A stretch of 64,000 nucleotides of DNA from a bacterium (GCA_039961635.1 JABRWB010000037.1:19282-83281), one strand, 5' to 3'. Counted from the first letter of the stretch, positions 33,819 to 43,124 are shown. The notes: generated by a model from the letters alone, not told the origin. Made by a program: numbers and translations.

Positions 33819-34901
33819 GTGCGCAAAGTGCTTTTGTTCGGCTACTTCGGCGAAGACAATTACGGAGACGACTTGTTGCTCTGGTCGGCCGCCCTCGGTT
33901 TGGCAAAGCATATCGAAACCGGAAAAGCCGAATTGTCCGTGCTTTCCACAAAGCCATATCCAAAGTTTCCGGTTCCGGCGACATTCATACCGCGGCTCAA
34001 GCTTTCCGAGGTCAATAAAGCCGTACGGCAGTCGGATATTGTATGCGCCCCCGGAGGAGGATTGTTGCAGGATTCCACCAGCCTGAAAAGCCTCTTATAC
34101 TATTTGAACATCGTCAGGCTGGCGCAATTGCTGGGAAAGCCCGTGCTTTTGCTGGCGCAGGGGATAGGCCCGATTAAAAGCCAAATCGGGAGGCTCGCGT
34201 GTTCGCGCATTTTGCGGCGCGCTTATCGGATATCGGTAAGGGATGAAGCCAGCAAAGAATTGCTTGCATCCTTGTTGGGTCCGAAAGCCAAAATCGAGGT
34301 TACCGCGGATTTCGCCTTCTCGCTCGGCTCCGCGCTCCGCCCCGATGAAAGAGGTCAAATCGCACGCGGCGCCAAACAAGAACCGGTGATACTTGTCTGC
34401 CCGAGGGAAACAGGCAATCCGGAAATCCAACTGACGCAGCTATCCACGGCGTTGATTTACGCGGGAAACTTATTCGAAACCGGGAAGCCGATATACCGGT
34501 TTTTCGCCATGCACAAGGGACGTGATTCCGAGCTTTGCAGAAAGCTGATAAGCCGGGTCGGCGGGGAAATGATAACCGCTGAAACAGATAATCCGCTTTC
34601 CGCGTTCGCCGCATTTGACGGAGCCGCAGCGGTGCTTTCCTTCCGACTCCATGGATGCGTGGTTTCCGCTCTAAGAGCAAAGCCGTTTGTTGCGATCAGC
34701 TACGATCCCAAGGTGGAATCCTTCGCCAATTCATTCAACAAACAGTGCTTTCAAAGCGATGGCTTTGATCCTAAAGCGGTCGGCAGGGCGATCGCCGACT
34801 CCGCGAATTCGATTTCAACCGAATACGGCGGCTCCGCGCTTGAAAATGCAATCACTGCATCGAAATCGGATACGCGTGCGCTGGTTGAAATGCTCGACTA
34901 A
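33819..34901 (+). CDS. csaB: Polysaccharide pyruvyl transferase (CsaB-like)
   Basis: 360 residues. The opening VLLFGYFGEDNYGDDLLLWS and the later CAPGGGLLQDSTSLKSLLYY, LLAQGIGPIKSQIGR and ISVRDEASKELL are the typical pattern of CsaB/PS_pyruv_trans proteins, which add ketal pyruvate from PEP to cell-wall or surface glycans. In many bacteria this modification anchors SLH-domain surface proteins. The C-terminal half has a GT-B-like lobe with SFRLHGCVVSALRAKPFVAISYD. The start is set at GTG 6 nt after TATAAT, six codons after an alternative ATG. Single gene, divergent from the SurA-like pair. Confidence 0.8.
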   Translation: MRKVLLFGYFGEDNYGDDLLLWSAALGLAKHIETGKAELSVLSTKPYPKFPVPATFIPRLKLSEVNKAVRQSDIVCAPGGGLLQDSTSLKSLLYYLNIVRLAQLLGKPVLLLAQGIGPIKSQIGRLACSRILRRAYRISVRDEASKELLASLLGPKAKIEVTADFAFSLGSALRPDERGQIARGAKQEPVILVCPRETGNPEIQLTQLSTALIYAGNLFETGKPIYRFFAMHKGRDSELCRKLISRVGGEMITAETDNPLSAFAAFDGAAAVLSFRLHGCVVSALRAKPFVAISYDPKVESFANSFNKQCFQSDGFDPKAVGRAIADSANSISTEYGGSALENAITASKSDTRALVEMLD

Positions 34902-34997
34902 CCTCGATTCCGTCATCGCAATTGCATACTTGTTTTATTTTTGGCTTTTGATATCCAATTCACAAGCCGGATATTTGACGCCCAAACAAGAGCCTGA

Positions 34998-35026
34998 TTG
35001 ACGTTCAACGCAGGCAAGGATAAGAT
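34998..35026 (+). promoter_or_regulatory. Sigma-70-type promoter of the feo operon
   Basis: TTGACG (34998-35003), a 17-nt spacer and TAAGAT (35021-35026). The Fur-type palindrome begins 2 nt downstream of the -10 box and covers the expected start point. Confidence 0.65.
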
Positions 35027-35028
35027 TA

Positions 35029-35047
35029 ATTGAGACTGAGTCTCAAT
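35029..35047. promoter_or_regulatory. Fur-box-like palindrome controlling feoAB
   Basis: ATTGAGACTGAGTCTCAAT is a perfect 9-1-9 inverted repeat. Its core TGAGACT-G-AGTCTCA has the 7-1-7 layout of Fur boxes (consensus TGATAAT-N-ATTATCA). It sits over the predicted feo transcription start, the expected place for iron-dependent repression. A DtxR/IdeR-type regulator is less likely given the symmetry. Confidence 0.7.
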
Positions 35048-35062
35048 AAGCTCGGAGCCGAA

Positions 35063-35509
35063 ATGTTCTTTTCTGGTCGAAACCGTTGCAGGCACGCCCG
35101 AATCAGAGGCTGCAAACACGCGGATGCCCGCCTTGGCGCGCTGTTACCGGGGAGTGAATCCTCTGACTTTCCGTTGGAAGGGACAACCGATTTAACCGGT
35201 GGGGAGCTGCCGATCAATATTTTCGCCCCCCTCGCGGCGGTTTCCGAGGGCGTATCGGTCGTAATCAAGGACGTCAAAGGGCCGCCGGGCATCGCGTTAA
35301 GACTTGCCGCATTCGGTCTGATGCCGGGAAAAAAGGTGAAAATGCTCAGAAACTCCCCGGGTAACGGCCCGCTGTTGCTGGAAATAGACAATACGAGATT
35401 AGGCCTGGCCAAATCCATCTGCATGAATGTCTTGACCAGCGCGTTGGATGGCCGGAGTACTTTTGAGCCCAACGAAGCGGCGGAAATGCGGGGGGAGATG
35501 GCTGTCTAG
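35063..35509 (+). CDS. feoA: FeoA-domain protein with N-terminal Cys/His extension
   Basis: 148 residues against about 75-85 for classical FeoA. The FeoA SH3-like domain is at the C-terminus (about 65-138: LAAVSEGVSVVIKDVKGPPG, ALRLAAFGLMPGKKVKML, LLLEIDNTRLGLAKSICMNV). The first 60 residues include C9-x-H11 and C17-x-H19, a possible metal site. FeoA helps FeoB-mediated ferrous iron uptake. The start is the ATG with GGAG 5 nt upstream; an earlier in-frame TTG lies inside the Fur box and is rejected. feoB follows after 11 bp. Confidence 0.8.
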   Translation: MFFSGRNRCRHARIRGCKHADARLGALLPGSESSDFPLEGTTDLTGGELPINIFAPLAAVSEGVSVVIKDVKGPPGIALRLAAFGLMPGKKVKMLRNSPGNGPLLLEIDNTRLGLAKSICMNVLTSALDGRSTFEPNEAAEMRGEMAV

Positions 35510-35520
35510 TTTCCGCCGAC

Positions 35521-37728
35521 ATGCACGTTTTCGGAAAAACCGGAAGTGAGTTGACGATCGCTATTGCGGGCGCCCCGAACACCGGCAAATCCACCGTATT
35601 CAACGAACTTACAGGCTCGCACCAGAGCATTGGCAATTTTCCGGGGGTGACGGTCGAGGCGCGCGCCGGAAGGCTGAAAGTTTGCGGAAAATCCGCGATT
35701 GCCATAGACCTGCCGGGAACCTACAGCCTGACCGCATTCAGCCAGGAAGAGCTGGTTGCACGCAAATTCCTGCTCGACACGGCTCCCGATCTTGTTGTTG
35801 ACATTCTCGATGCGGGCAATTTGGATCGCAATCTGTTTTTGACCGTCCAGTTGATGGAACTCGGCGTCCCGCTTGTAATTTGCCTGAATATGATGGATCG
35901 AGCCGAAGCGGACGGAATCAGGATAGATTGCGATCTGATGTCCAGACTTCTCGGCGTACCCGTGGTGCCTACGTCGGCCCGCAATGGAAAGGGACTGCGC
36001 GAGCTTCAATCCGTGATTTCGGAGCACGCGGGCAAAATCGAGCAGCGGGCCATCAAGATTGATTACGGGCGGCACGCGAACGCCGAAATCGAAACGATTG
36101 CGGAAACGCTGGCCGGCGATCCCGCGTTTTCGGGGCCGCGCGCGCGCTGGGCCGCCGTCAAGTTGCTGGAAGGCGACCGCGAAGTTGAGCTTGCTGTAAA
36201 GCATCATGCGAATTCAAAGGCCGTCCTTTCGGCGCTTGAGGAATCGCGGAAAAGGCTTCGAGTGGCGCTGGGTGAAGGATATGAAGTCACGCTCGCTCAA
36301 CGCAGATACGGCTTTATAAGCGGCATTGTCCGCCAAGTATTGAAAAAGGTAAGGCGGGACGTCAAATCCCTTTCGGACAGGCTCGACAATTTCCTTACAC
36401 ATCCGATTGCGGGGATTCCGATTTTCCTTGCGGTTATGTGGGCGCTTTTCACCGGCGTGTTCGTCGCGGCCGAGCCGTTCGTCGGATGGATCGAAACGGC
36501 ATTCGGCTGGCTTTCGGGCGCGCTTGCGGGACGATTCGGCGGAGGGCTTTTGGAATCGCTAGCCGTGGACGGAGTCATCGGAGGCGTCGGAGCCGTCCTC
36601 GTTTTTGTTCCAAATATCTTCTTCCTTTTCGCGGGTATCGCCCTGCTGGAAGACAGCGGCTACTTGGCGCGTGCGGCGTTCATAATGGAGCGCATAATGT
36701 CCCGCATCGGCCTGCCCGGAAAGGCGTTCGTGCCCATAATTATGGGCTTCGGATGCAACGTGCCCGCGATCATGGCGACGCGTGTGCTTGAAGACAGGCG
36801 GGACAGGCTGATTTCAATTCTTGTAATTCCCCTCGTTACCTGCAGCGCAAGGTTGCCCGTTTATCTGCTTTTGATCGGGGCGTTCTTTCCGGCGAAAATT
36901 GCGGGCGGTATACTGTGGTCGATTTATATCGCGAGCGCGATTTTCACGCTGGGTCTTGCGAAGTTGATTCGCACCCTTTTGTTTAAGGGCGCCACCAGCC
37001 CGATGATCCTGGAGCTGCCGCCTTATCTTGCACCCACCTTGCGCGGCGTCGTGACGCATGCGTGGATGAATACCAGGCATTACATCAAAAAGGCGTTCAC
37101 ATTCATTCTCGTGGGTGCCGTCTTGGTTTGGTACGCGATGAACTTCCCCGTCACCGTGACAAAAAGCGAGACGGAAGCAGGCGCGGCTGCGATCGCGGCC
37201 ATGTACGATGCCCGCATCGCGTCGGCGGCGGAAACCGAAGTAGCATCGCTTGAAGCGGCCCGCGACGCGGAAATCGCCGCGCTCGAAACAAATAACGCGC
37301 ACGTGAACCTGAACAACAGCATTGCCGGGAAGATCGGGCACTGGCTTGAACCAGCCCTTTCCCCGCTCGGTTTCGACTGGCGGATTGGAATCGCCTTGAT
37401 CGGCGGAGTTCTCGCCAAGGAAATCGTCGTATCTACAATGGGCGTGATTTTCAACGTTGCGGATAATGGCAAGGGGGGGGAAGGGCTACGTTCGGCTCTT
37501 CGAGAAGCGACGCTGCCCTCCGGCGCCAAGGCGTACACTCCGCTTTCAATGCTGTCGCTCGTTCTTTTCGTGCTGCTGTACATTCCCTGCGTGGCCACGC
37601 TTGCAGTTCAACGGAAGGAACTGTCAAGCGGAAAGTGGTTTCTTTTCGCCGCGACATACACCACAGTTCTTGCTTACGGAGTCAGCCTCGCGTTTTATCA
37701 GGGCGGAAAGCTTCTTGGATTTAACTGA
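35521..37728 (+). CDS. feoB: Ferrous iron transporter FeoB
   Basis: 735 residues. An N-terminal cytoplasmic G domain has G1 GAPNTGKS (17-24), the G2 Thr in PGVTVE, G3 DLPG (63-66) and G4 NMMD (123-126). A GDI-like helical region follows. The membrane core carries the Gate motifs around LVFVPNIFFLFAGIALLEDSGYLARAAF and GFGCNVPAIMATR (Cys present), then VTCSARLPVYLLLIGAFF. An Ala/Glu-rich soluble insertion lies around 560-600. FeoB imports Fe2+ across the inner membrane in a GTP-dependent way. It is downstream of feoA and a Fur-type site, so probably induced by iron limitation. Confidence 0.95.
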   Translation: MHVFGKTGSELTIAIAGAPNTGKSTVFNELTGSHQSIGNFPGVTVEARAGRLKVCGKSAIAIDLPGTYSLTAFSQEELVARKFLLDTAPDLVVDILDAGNLDRNLFLTVQLMELGVPLVICLNMMDRAEADGIRIDCDLMSRLLGVPVVPTSARNGKGLRELQSVISEHAGKIEQRAIKIDYGRHANAEIETIAETLAGDPAFSGPRARWAAVKLLEGDREVELAVKHHANSKAVLSALEESRKRLRVALGEGYEVTLAQRRYGFISGIVRQVLKKVRRDVKSLSDRLDNFLTHPIAGIPIFLAVMWALFTGVFVAAEPFVGWIETAFGWLSGALAGRFGGGLLESLAVDGVIGGVGAVLVFVPNIFFLFAGIALLEDSGYLARAAFIMERIMSRIGLPGKAFVPIIMGFGCNVPAIMATRVLEDRRDRLISILVIPLVTCSARLPVYLLLIGAFFPAKIAGGILWSIYIASAIFTLGLAKLIRTLLFKGATSPMILELPPYLAPTLRGVVTHAWMNTRHYIKKAFTFILVGAVLVWYAMNFPVTVTKSETEAGAAAIAAMYDARIASAAETEVASLEAARDAEIAALETNNAHVNLNNSIAGKIGHWLEPALSPLGFDWRIGIALIGGVLAKEIVVSTMGVIFNVADNGKGGEGLRSALREATLPSGAKAYTPLSMLSLVLFVLLYIPCVATLAVQRKELSSGKWFLFAATYTTVLAYGVSLAFYQGGKLLGFN

Positions 37729-37757
37729 TGATTGAAGCCCATTGAGACCTTGAAATC

Positions 37758-37952
37758 ATGTTTTTTGAGAATGCCATTCTGGGTGTTGTGCTTTTCGCCG
37801 CTATAGTGGCTGCGGGAAGGCTTTTCGTTGCAACTCATCTGAAATCCGGCTGCGGGGGCGGAAGCGGATGCTGTTGCGACAAAGGCAGCGCCTTTGCGGG
37901 CTTCTTGGACGAAGAGCGCAAAAAACGCTCCAAAAAGGAAATTGGTCGCTGA
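37758..37952 (+). CDS. FeoB-associated Cys-rich membrane protein
   Basis: 64 residues: one transmembrane helix (NAILGVVLFAAIVAAGRLFV), a short cysteine cluster (KSGCGGGSGCCCDKGSA) and a basic tail (EERKKRSKKE). This matches the small FeoB-associated Cys-rich proteins often found after feoB, which may play the part of FeoC. It begins 29 bp after feoB and is probably in the same operon. Confidence 0.75.
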   Translation: MFFENAILGVVLFAAIVAAGRLFVATHLKSGCGGGSGCCCDKGSAFAGFLDEERKKRSKKEIGR

Positions 37953-38019
37953 TCCTGCCTGGCCGCAGCGGGATAATCCCCCCGGACTATCACGGCTGAT
38001 TTTCCAATAGCGCTCGCAT

Positions 38020-38050
38020 AAAAAAAAAGCCCCGGCCGTAACCGGGGCTT
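38020..38050 (-). terminator. Rho-independent terminator of the IPT/TIG lipoprotein gene
   Basis: AAGCCCCGG pairs with CCGGGGCTT around a short loop and, on the minus strand, runs into a stretch of T. It also separates the convergent feo operon. Confidence 0.9.
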
Positions 38051-38073
38051 GCTGTCAATTCACTTTATCCGGA

Positions 38074-40515
38074 TCAGCTGATCGGAATCGTAAACGGCTG
38101 GGATATGACCCCCGAGTTGATCAGATCGGTTGCTTTGCCGTCCACAAGCGCGTTGGACCAAATGTAAAACGACCATGTTCCTGGGGTTTTCGCCACCGGC
38201 CTTCCGAGGTTGTCAACCGGCTTCCAGCTGTTCAAGTCGAAGGAAATCGAAAGGTTGGATATTATCACCGGTTCAACGATGAACGGCGGCTGCCCCGGCA
38301 TCGAAATGATCAGGCTGGTTTTCCGCGGCGCGACGTCGCCCGGCCAGTCAATCTTGTCGACGACTTCCGTATCGAAAGTGTAAAAGGTTATTTCATCAAC
38401 AACGGAAGGTGAAGGCGGATCGGAATTCCACAAACGAGGCCCAACCGCGAGCTGCACGGAATTAACGCTCTTGGTACCCATATCCAGGCGCTCCACCCGA
38501 ACATTGCCCGTCATGTTGGCGTTGATTTCGGAAACGGAGAAGTTGATGATGTTGTCGCTCCAAGTGTAACCGCCCGAAAGAACCAGGTTGCCGTAATAAA
38601 ATGTTCCAAGCTGGTCGCGGCGCTCAATCTCGACGCGCCCTTCAATTGCGCCGAAATTGAATCCCTTGAGCGTGATGGTGTCGCCCAGATGGGCAATGCG
38701 CTTGCCGAGATTCGGCTGGCCCAGCCTTTCGATGCCGCCGTAATTCAGCGGAGGATCGAACGAAGGCTCGTTGTTGGGTACGTTGGTGACAGCCATGTTG
38801 GAAATCACGGTATCCTGAGAGCCTCCGATCTGGAGCGGATGCCCGACGAAAAGCGAAACTTTCTTGCTTGATGTGTGCGTTATTTTAACCGTAGGCGTGC
38901 ATTCTTTGAATCCGCCCGCGGGAATACCCGAAGCGCTGAAAGCATGAGCGGTTTGTGCCCCGGTACCCGTTCCGCCGTCGCCGAAATTCCATTCATAGGT
39001 GTACGCCGAAGGCTCGCCTGCGACCACAAAAGCATCGAAAGTAATGGGCACACCCGCTATGGCAGCGTAAACCGTTGTCGGAATGGATTCGTTCATCTGC
39101 GAGACAGGATCGAAGAATTTGTAGCTGGCTTTCAATCCGCCTTCGAATGCATTCTTTACCGAAATCGACCGCTGGGGGGAAGTCCTGCCGTCGGAAGTGG
39201 TAAGCCTTACGCTTCCCGGCTTGAAGCTGCCGTCCGGATTGACGGACACTTTCAGCGTATGGGGCATTATGAAAGTAACTTGCGAATTCGACCAAAAGTA
39301 ATTGGCGTCGCTGCCATCGAACTGCGACGCGGCAATCGTCGCCGAATCGCCCATTGATATATCGATTTTGCCGGGCTGGTATCCGAAGTGCTGCCCGAAC
39401 AGCGTTACCTTGTCGCCGAGAATCACTTTGACGGGAGAAACGCCCGTTATCTCCGGGTCGGCGACGACCACAAATATCACCGGATCCATAGGCGCGTCAT
39501 CGAACGGTCCGGGAGGATACGAAATCTCGTTTACCACGATTTTGAATTCTCCCGTTTCGGCACCGTCCGGCACGTTGACTTTGACAAGAGTGTTCGACCA
39601 TGAAACGACCGGTGCGCGCTTGCCGTCGAACGTCACATAACTGGCGCCGATTTGGTTGCCGAAGTTTTTGCCATAGATGGATATGGTTTCCCCGACGGAA
39701 GCAGACATGGGCGAGATGCTGGCAAGCTCTACGTACCTTGCGGTCGACGGCTGCTCCTCGACGGTGAACGTAAATCCGGTGTTGGATGATTTGCCGCCCA
39801 CTTCGACCACCACCGGCTGCGGTCCCAGCGGAGCGTCGATCGGCACCGCGACTTCTATGTTCGAGTTGCTCCAAAGCTCCTCGAATTCGCCGCTAATCGG
39901 ATCGAACTTTGTCACCACGTCGCACAGCGCGCCGCCGATTCGCACCGTGGAAGAGCCCCGGTTTTCTCCGAAATTCTCCCCGGTGATCAAAACGACGGTG
40001 TAGGGATCGCCTTGCAGGGTGTTGCCGCGCGGCCCGGAAGATGGAGAAATGGCGGTTATTCTGGGATCTCCTTCGGCGGGAAGCGGGTCGGTACCGCCGG
40101 TTACCGTGAACTTCGCGTTGTTGCCCGCGTAGCTTTGCTTTCCGCCTTTCGTAACCACTATCAAGCCCGTGCGCGCATCCGTCGGAATCGTTACCGTAAT
40201 GGAGGTGTCGCTCCACATCGGTTTGCCGTCGGTTCCGGTTTTAACCTGGAGCGTTACACCGTTGAAAGTTACGACCGACGTGCCCTTCTCGGCGCCGAAA
40301 TTGCTTCCCTGAACAATCACCTCCGTCCCGCCGGGGCCGGAGTTGGGAACCAGCCGGAATATGCTGGGCCGGCTGGGATCCACAACGCCCCCGTCGTCAG
40401 GCGGAGGGGTTACGCCGCCGTTGCCATCGCCTCCGTTGCATCCCAACAAAAGCAAAAACGCGCCGGCCAGCAGGGTAAGAAACCAAATCAAGTTTAAACG
40501 AGTTGAAGCCTTCAT
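38074..40515 (-). CDS. Lipoprotein with multiple IPT/TIG domains and a PKD domain
   Basis: 813 residues. The lipoprotein signal peptide ends at LLLLGC (Cys26), followed by a Gly/Asp linker. At least five IPT/TIG immunoglobulin-like modules are marked by RLVPNSGPGGTEVIVQGSNF, ISPSSGPRGN, ISPMSASVGETISIYGKNFG, VSPVKVILGDKVTLFGQHFG and AHLGDTITLKGFNFG. A PKD-like module (YEWNFGDGGTGTGAQTAHAF) lies before the last. Such proteins are extracellular adhesion or scaffolding proteins. A TTGAGT/17/TATATT promoter lies upstream. Ligand unknown. Confidence 0.75.
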   Translation of the reverse strand: MKASTRLNLIWFLTLLAGAFLLLLGCNGGDGNGGVTPPPDDGGVVDPSRPSIFRLVPNSGPGGTEVIVQGSNFGAEKGTSVVTFNGVTLQVKTGTDGKPMWSDTSITVTIPTDARTGLIVVTKGGKQSYAGNNAKFTVTGGTDPLPAEGDPRITAISPSSGPRGNTLQGDPYTVVLITGENFGENRGSSTVRIGGALCDVVTKFDPISGEFEELWSNSNIEVAVPIDAPLGPQPVVVEVGGKSSNTGFTFTVEEQPSTARYVELASISPMSASVGETISIYGKNFGNQIGASYVTFDGKRAPVVSWSNTLVKVNVPDGAETGEFKIVVNEISYPPGPFDDAPMDPVIFVVVADPEITGVSPVKVILGDKVTLFGQHFGYQPGKIDISMGDSATIAASQFDGSDANYFWSNSQVTFIMPHTLKVSVNPDGSFKPGSVRLTTSDGRTSPQRSISVKNAFEGGLKASYKFFDPVSQMNESIPTTVYAAIAGVPITFDAFVVAGEPSAYTYEWNFGDGGTGTGAQTAHAFSASGIPAGGFKECTPTVKITHTSSKKVSLFVGHPLQIGGSQDTVISNMAVTNVPNNEPSFDPPLNYGGIERLGQPNLGKRIAHLGDTITLKGFNFGAIEGRVEIERRDQLGTFYYGNLVLSGGYTWSDNIINFSVSEINANMTGNVRVERLDMGTKSVNSVQLAVGPRLWNSDPPSPSVVDEITFYTFDTEVVDKIDWPGDVAPRKTSLIISMPGQPPFIVEPVIISNLSISFDLNSWKPVDNLGRPVAKTPGTWSFYIWSNALVDGKATDLINSGVISQPFTIPIS

Positions 40516-40675
40516 GACAGGCAGTCGCCTCCCGGTGACTAATCCCAAAAGCGGGACTAATATACGCAATTATCAACAAAAACTCAAGAGCGCAGCCGCG
40601 CGCGCGGCCGACCGCTTTCATTATACCCATTTTGGCCGACTTAACAATCGCCGGAGTTTAATTCGTGTGCAATCG

Positions 40676-41659
40676 CTACCGCACTCCTACTGCCATACGA
40701 GCATATACATCCGGCTCGCCCGGCGGGCGTGTTTTGAACCTTTTGTGAATCCATAGCCACTGCTCCGGATGTTCCCGAACCAGCTTCTCGTACGCCAAAT
40801 TCACTCTTCGGGTCACTTCCCGCAGCCGCTCCTCGTGAGATAGAGAGGGATTGGGCGATGCCGCATCCGCCAAAACATCTCCGGTTTCCACAGGCCGCCC
40901 GACTTCGAAAACCAGCTTGCCGGGCGAAATCCGCCAAGCAACGATAGGCACTAGCGGACTTCCGAATTTGAGATGCAAGGCAGCCGGACCCGCAACGTTG
41001 CTGGCCTCGATCCCGCAAAACGGAGCGAATATCCCTGTTTTCCCTCCGTTTTGATCCGCCAAAAGCCCCAGCACGCAGTTGTTTTTGAGCGCCCTGACTA
41101 TGTTCGGATTCAGTTTGGCGCCGCTGAAGATATTCACGATACCGTGCCTTTCCCGCCACGGAAAAGCCAGATTCGTGAAATAAGGATCCCGCTGCTCCTT
41201 GCCAACCGCGTACATCGGCAGGCCGCTCAAGGCTATGTACGCCCCGGAAAGCTCCCAGTTTCCAAGGTGCATTCCGAGTCCGATTAATCCCTTGCCATCC
41301 TCCAAAAGCCGTCGAAGCTCGGCGATGCCACCGCCCCGTTCCTCGACGATCATTTCTTTTACACGTTCGCCCGGATACTTTCCCATCCGGATGAACTCGA
41401 TCATGGTGTACGCCAGATTCACAAGGGAAGCACGGACGATCCTTGCCCTCTCGGCGCCGCTTTCGGTGCCCAATACGAGCGCTACGTTTGCCTTCCCGAT
41501 TCGCACATGGCCCGCCAAAACAGCTCCGGCCAGCGCTGCGACGCCTCTCGCAAAGGCATAAGCCGCCCGCTCCGGCACCAGACACACAAGAAATATCGCC
41601 AAGCGGGCCAATATTCTTAAAAACCAGTTTCGGATACGGTAGCGCAGGGGTACGCTCAC
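40676..41659 (-). CDS. Lipid A lauroyl/myristoyl-type acyltransferase (LpxL/HtrB family)
   Basis: 327 residues. An N-terminal membrane helix (LRILARLAIFLVCLVP) precedes the catalytic HxxxxE motif H131-LGNW-E136. LLADQNGGKTGIFAPFCG and PEQWLWIHKRFKTRP follow as in LpxL/LpxM/HtrB enzymes, which transfer secondary acyl chains onto lipid A or relatives. It supports an LPS-bearing outer membrane. The start is GTG 6 nt after TAGAAT with no ribosome binding site. Acyl-chain specificity cannot be read from sequence. Confidence 0.85.
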   Translation of the reverse strand: MSVPLRYRIRNWFLRILARLAIFLVCLVPERAAYAFARGVAALAGAVLAGHVRIGKANVALVLGTESGAERARIVRASLVNLAYTMIEFIRMGKYPGERVKEMIVEERGGGIAELRRLLEDGKGLIGLGMHLGNWELSGAYIALSGLPMYAVGKEQRDPYFTNLAFPWRERHGIVNIFSGAKLNPNIVRALKNNCVLGLLADQNGGKTGIFAPFCGIEASNVAGPAALHLKFGSPLVPIVAWRISPGKLVFEVGRPVETGDVLADAASPNPSLSHEERLREVTRRVNLAYEKLVREHPEQWLWIHKRFKTRPPGEPDVYARMAVGVR

Positions 41660-41665
41660 TCGAAA

Positions 41666-41671
41666 ATTCTA
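41666..41671 (-). promoter_or_regulatory. -10 box of leaderless acyltransferase start
   Basis: TAGAAT followed by 6 nt and GTG; no Shine-Dalgarno sequence. Confidence 0.45.
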
Positions 41672-41801
41672 ACATGGCAAGGTTTCGTATCGCAGACGGC
41701 TTAACTGCTGCAATAGGCGGTTTCCAAGAGCCACTGGCAGTGTATCAGCCGGTGAGATTCCATGTCGACGCGCGCCACTTTTCAAACGACTCCGGCTTTG
41801 C

Positions 41802-41856
41802 TACAATATTAAGTTCGTATCGCTGTCGGCTTCGCTGCCGAGGCGGGCGCACGAAC
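41802..41856 (+). promoter_or_regulatory. secD promoter and 5'-terminal leader hairpin
   Basis: A TACAAT -10 box (41802-41807) is followed within 6 nt by GTTCGT (41813-41818), which pairs with ACGAAC (41851-41856). Inside is a second stem, CGGC/GCCG, around a short loop. The mRNA would therefore begin with a closed hairpin, a stability or regulatory element, before the ribosome binding site of secD. Confidence 0.45.
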
Positions 41857-41873
41857 ACAGTTCGGAGACTTTA

Positions 41874-43124
41874 ATGCAAGATCGAATTAAAAACTGGGTG
41901 ATTATCGGCGTTGTGCTTCTGCTTGCGCTCGCACAGCCTATTTACCGCAACTACAAACAGCTTCCGATACTCAACCTTGGACTTGATTTGCAGGGCGGAG
42001 CCGACGTGCTTTTGCAGGCCCAGCCGACCGAAGGCGCCGTTACCGATGAGCAGATGGTGGGGGCGATGGAAGTCATCAGAAACCGCGTCGATCCGCAGGG
42101 GATCAAAGAGATCAATCTCAACCGCGTAGGCGACGACCGGATCAGCCTTCAAGTACCGGGCGAGGACGATCCCGACAAGCTCAACAAGCTTATCGGCCAG
42201 ACGGCTCTGCTCGAATTTGTATTGACCGGAGTCGAATCTTTTGAAAACGGCACCGACCTTTCTGAGGACATAGCAAGCGGCAAGTACAACGTCGTGCTGA
42301 CCGGGGACGATTTGAAGCAGGCCGATATGGCGTGGAATTCGGGCAAGCCGATTATCGCGTTCGAATTCAAAAAGGAAGCCGCGGATACTTTCGGCCGCAT
42401 TTCCTCGGAGAACGTCGGCAAGCATATGGCGATCCTTCTGGACAAAAAGGTCATTTCGAATCCCGTTTTTCGCTCGGCGATCTGGGGCGGCAGCGGAATA
42501 ATCGAAGGCAATTTCACGGTGGACGACGCCGACCTGCTTGCGCGCCAGCTTGACGCCGGCCGCCTTCCCGTTCCCGTCGTTATCCTTCAGAACAGGATCG
42601 TTGGGCCGACGCTAGGCCGGGAATCGCTTGAAGCAAGCAAAATCGCCGGTGCGTTCGGTTTCCTTGTGATACTCATTTTTATGGCCATTCTGTACAGGCT
42701 GCCCGGGCTAATCAGCGACGTCACGCTGCTGCTTTATGTCGTTCTCGTACTCGGTTACCTTTCGCTGTTCGACGCGACGCTTACGCTGCCCGGCATCGCG
42801 GGATTCCTGCTGTCCATCGGTATGGCCATCGACGCGAACATCCTAATTTTCGAGCGGCTGAAAGAAGAGCTTGCGTGGGGCAAAACGCTTTCGGCCGCGG
42901 TCGAGGCGGCCTTCGCGCGAGCTTGGGTGGCCATATTCGACGCAAACCTGACCACAATCCTGGCTGCAGTCGTCCTTTACATTTACGGCAGCGGCCCAAT
43001 CAAGGGATTTGCTGTGACGCTTACTCTGGGAATCCTCATTTCGTTCTTCAGCGCGGTGTTCGTCACCCGGTTTTTCCTTACACAAATTTCTGTCAGCGTT
43101 CGCAACCCGAAGCTGTATGCGTGA
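41874..43124 (+). CDS. secD: Protein translocase subunit SecD
   Basis: 416 residues. N-terminal helix (WVIIGVVLLLALAQPIYRNY), then LNLGLDLQGGADVLLQA and the P1 periplasmic domain with ETIRNRVD-like EVIRNRVDPQGI. The C-terminal RND-like membrane part has SLEASKIAGAFGFLVILIFM and SIGMAIDANILIFERLKEEL. SecDF uses the proton gradient to drive late steps of Sec export. GGAG lies 6 nt before ATG. secF follows after 53 bp. Confidence 0.95.
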   Translation: MQDRIKNWVIIGVVLLLALAQPIYRNYKQLPILNLGLDLQGGADVLLQAQPTEGAVTDEQMVGAMEVIRNRVDPQGIKEINLNRVGDDRISLQVPGEDDPDKLNKLIGQTALLEFVLTGVESFENGTDLSEDIASGKYNVVLTGDDLKQADMAWNSGKPIIAFEFKKEAADTFGRISSENVGKHMAILLDKKVISNPVFRSAIWGGSGIIEGNFTVDDADLLARQLDAGRLPVPVVILQNRIVGPTLGRESLEASKIAGAFGFLVILIFMAILYRLPGLISDVTLLLYVVLVLGYLSLFDATLTLPGIAGFLLSIGMAIDANILIFERLKEELAWGKTLSAAVEAAFARAWVAIFDANLTTILAAVVLYIYGSGPIKGFAVTLTLGILISFFSAVFVTRFFLTQISVSVRNPKLYA

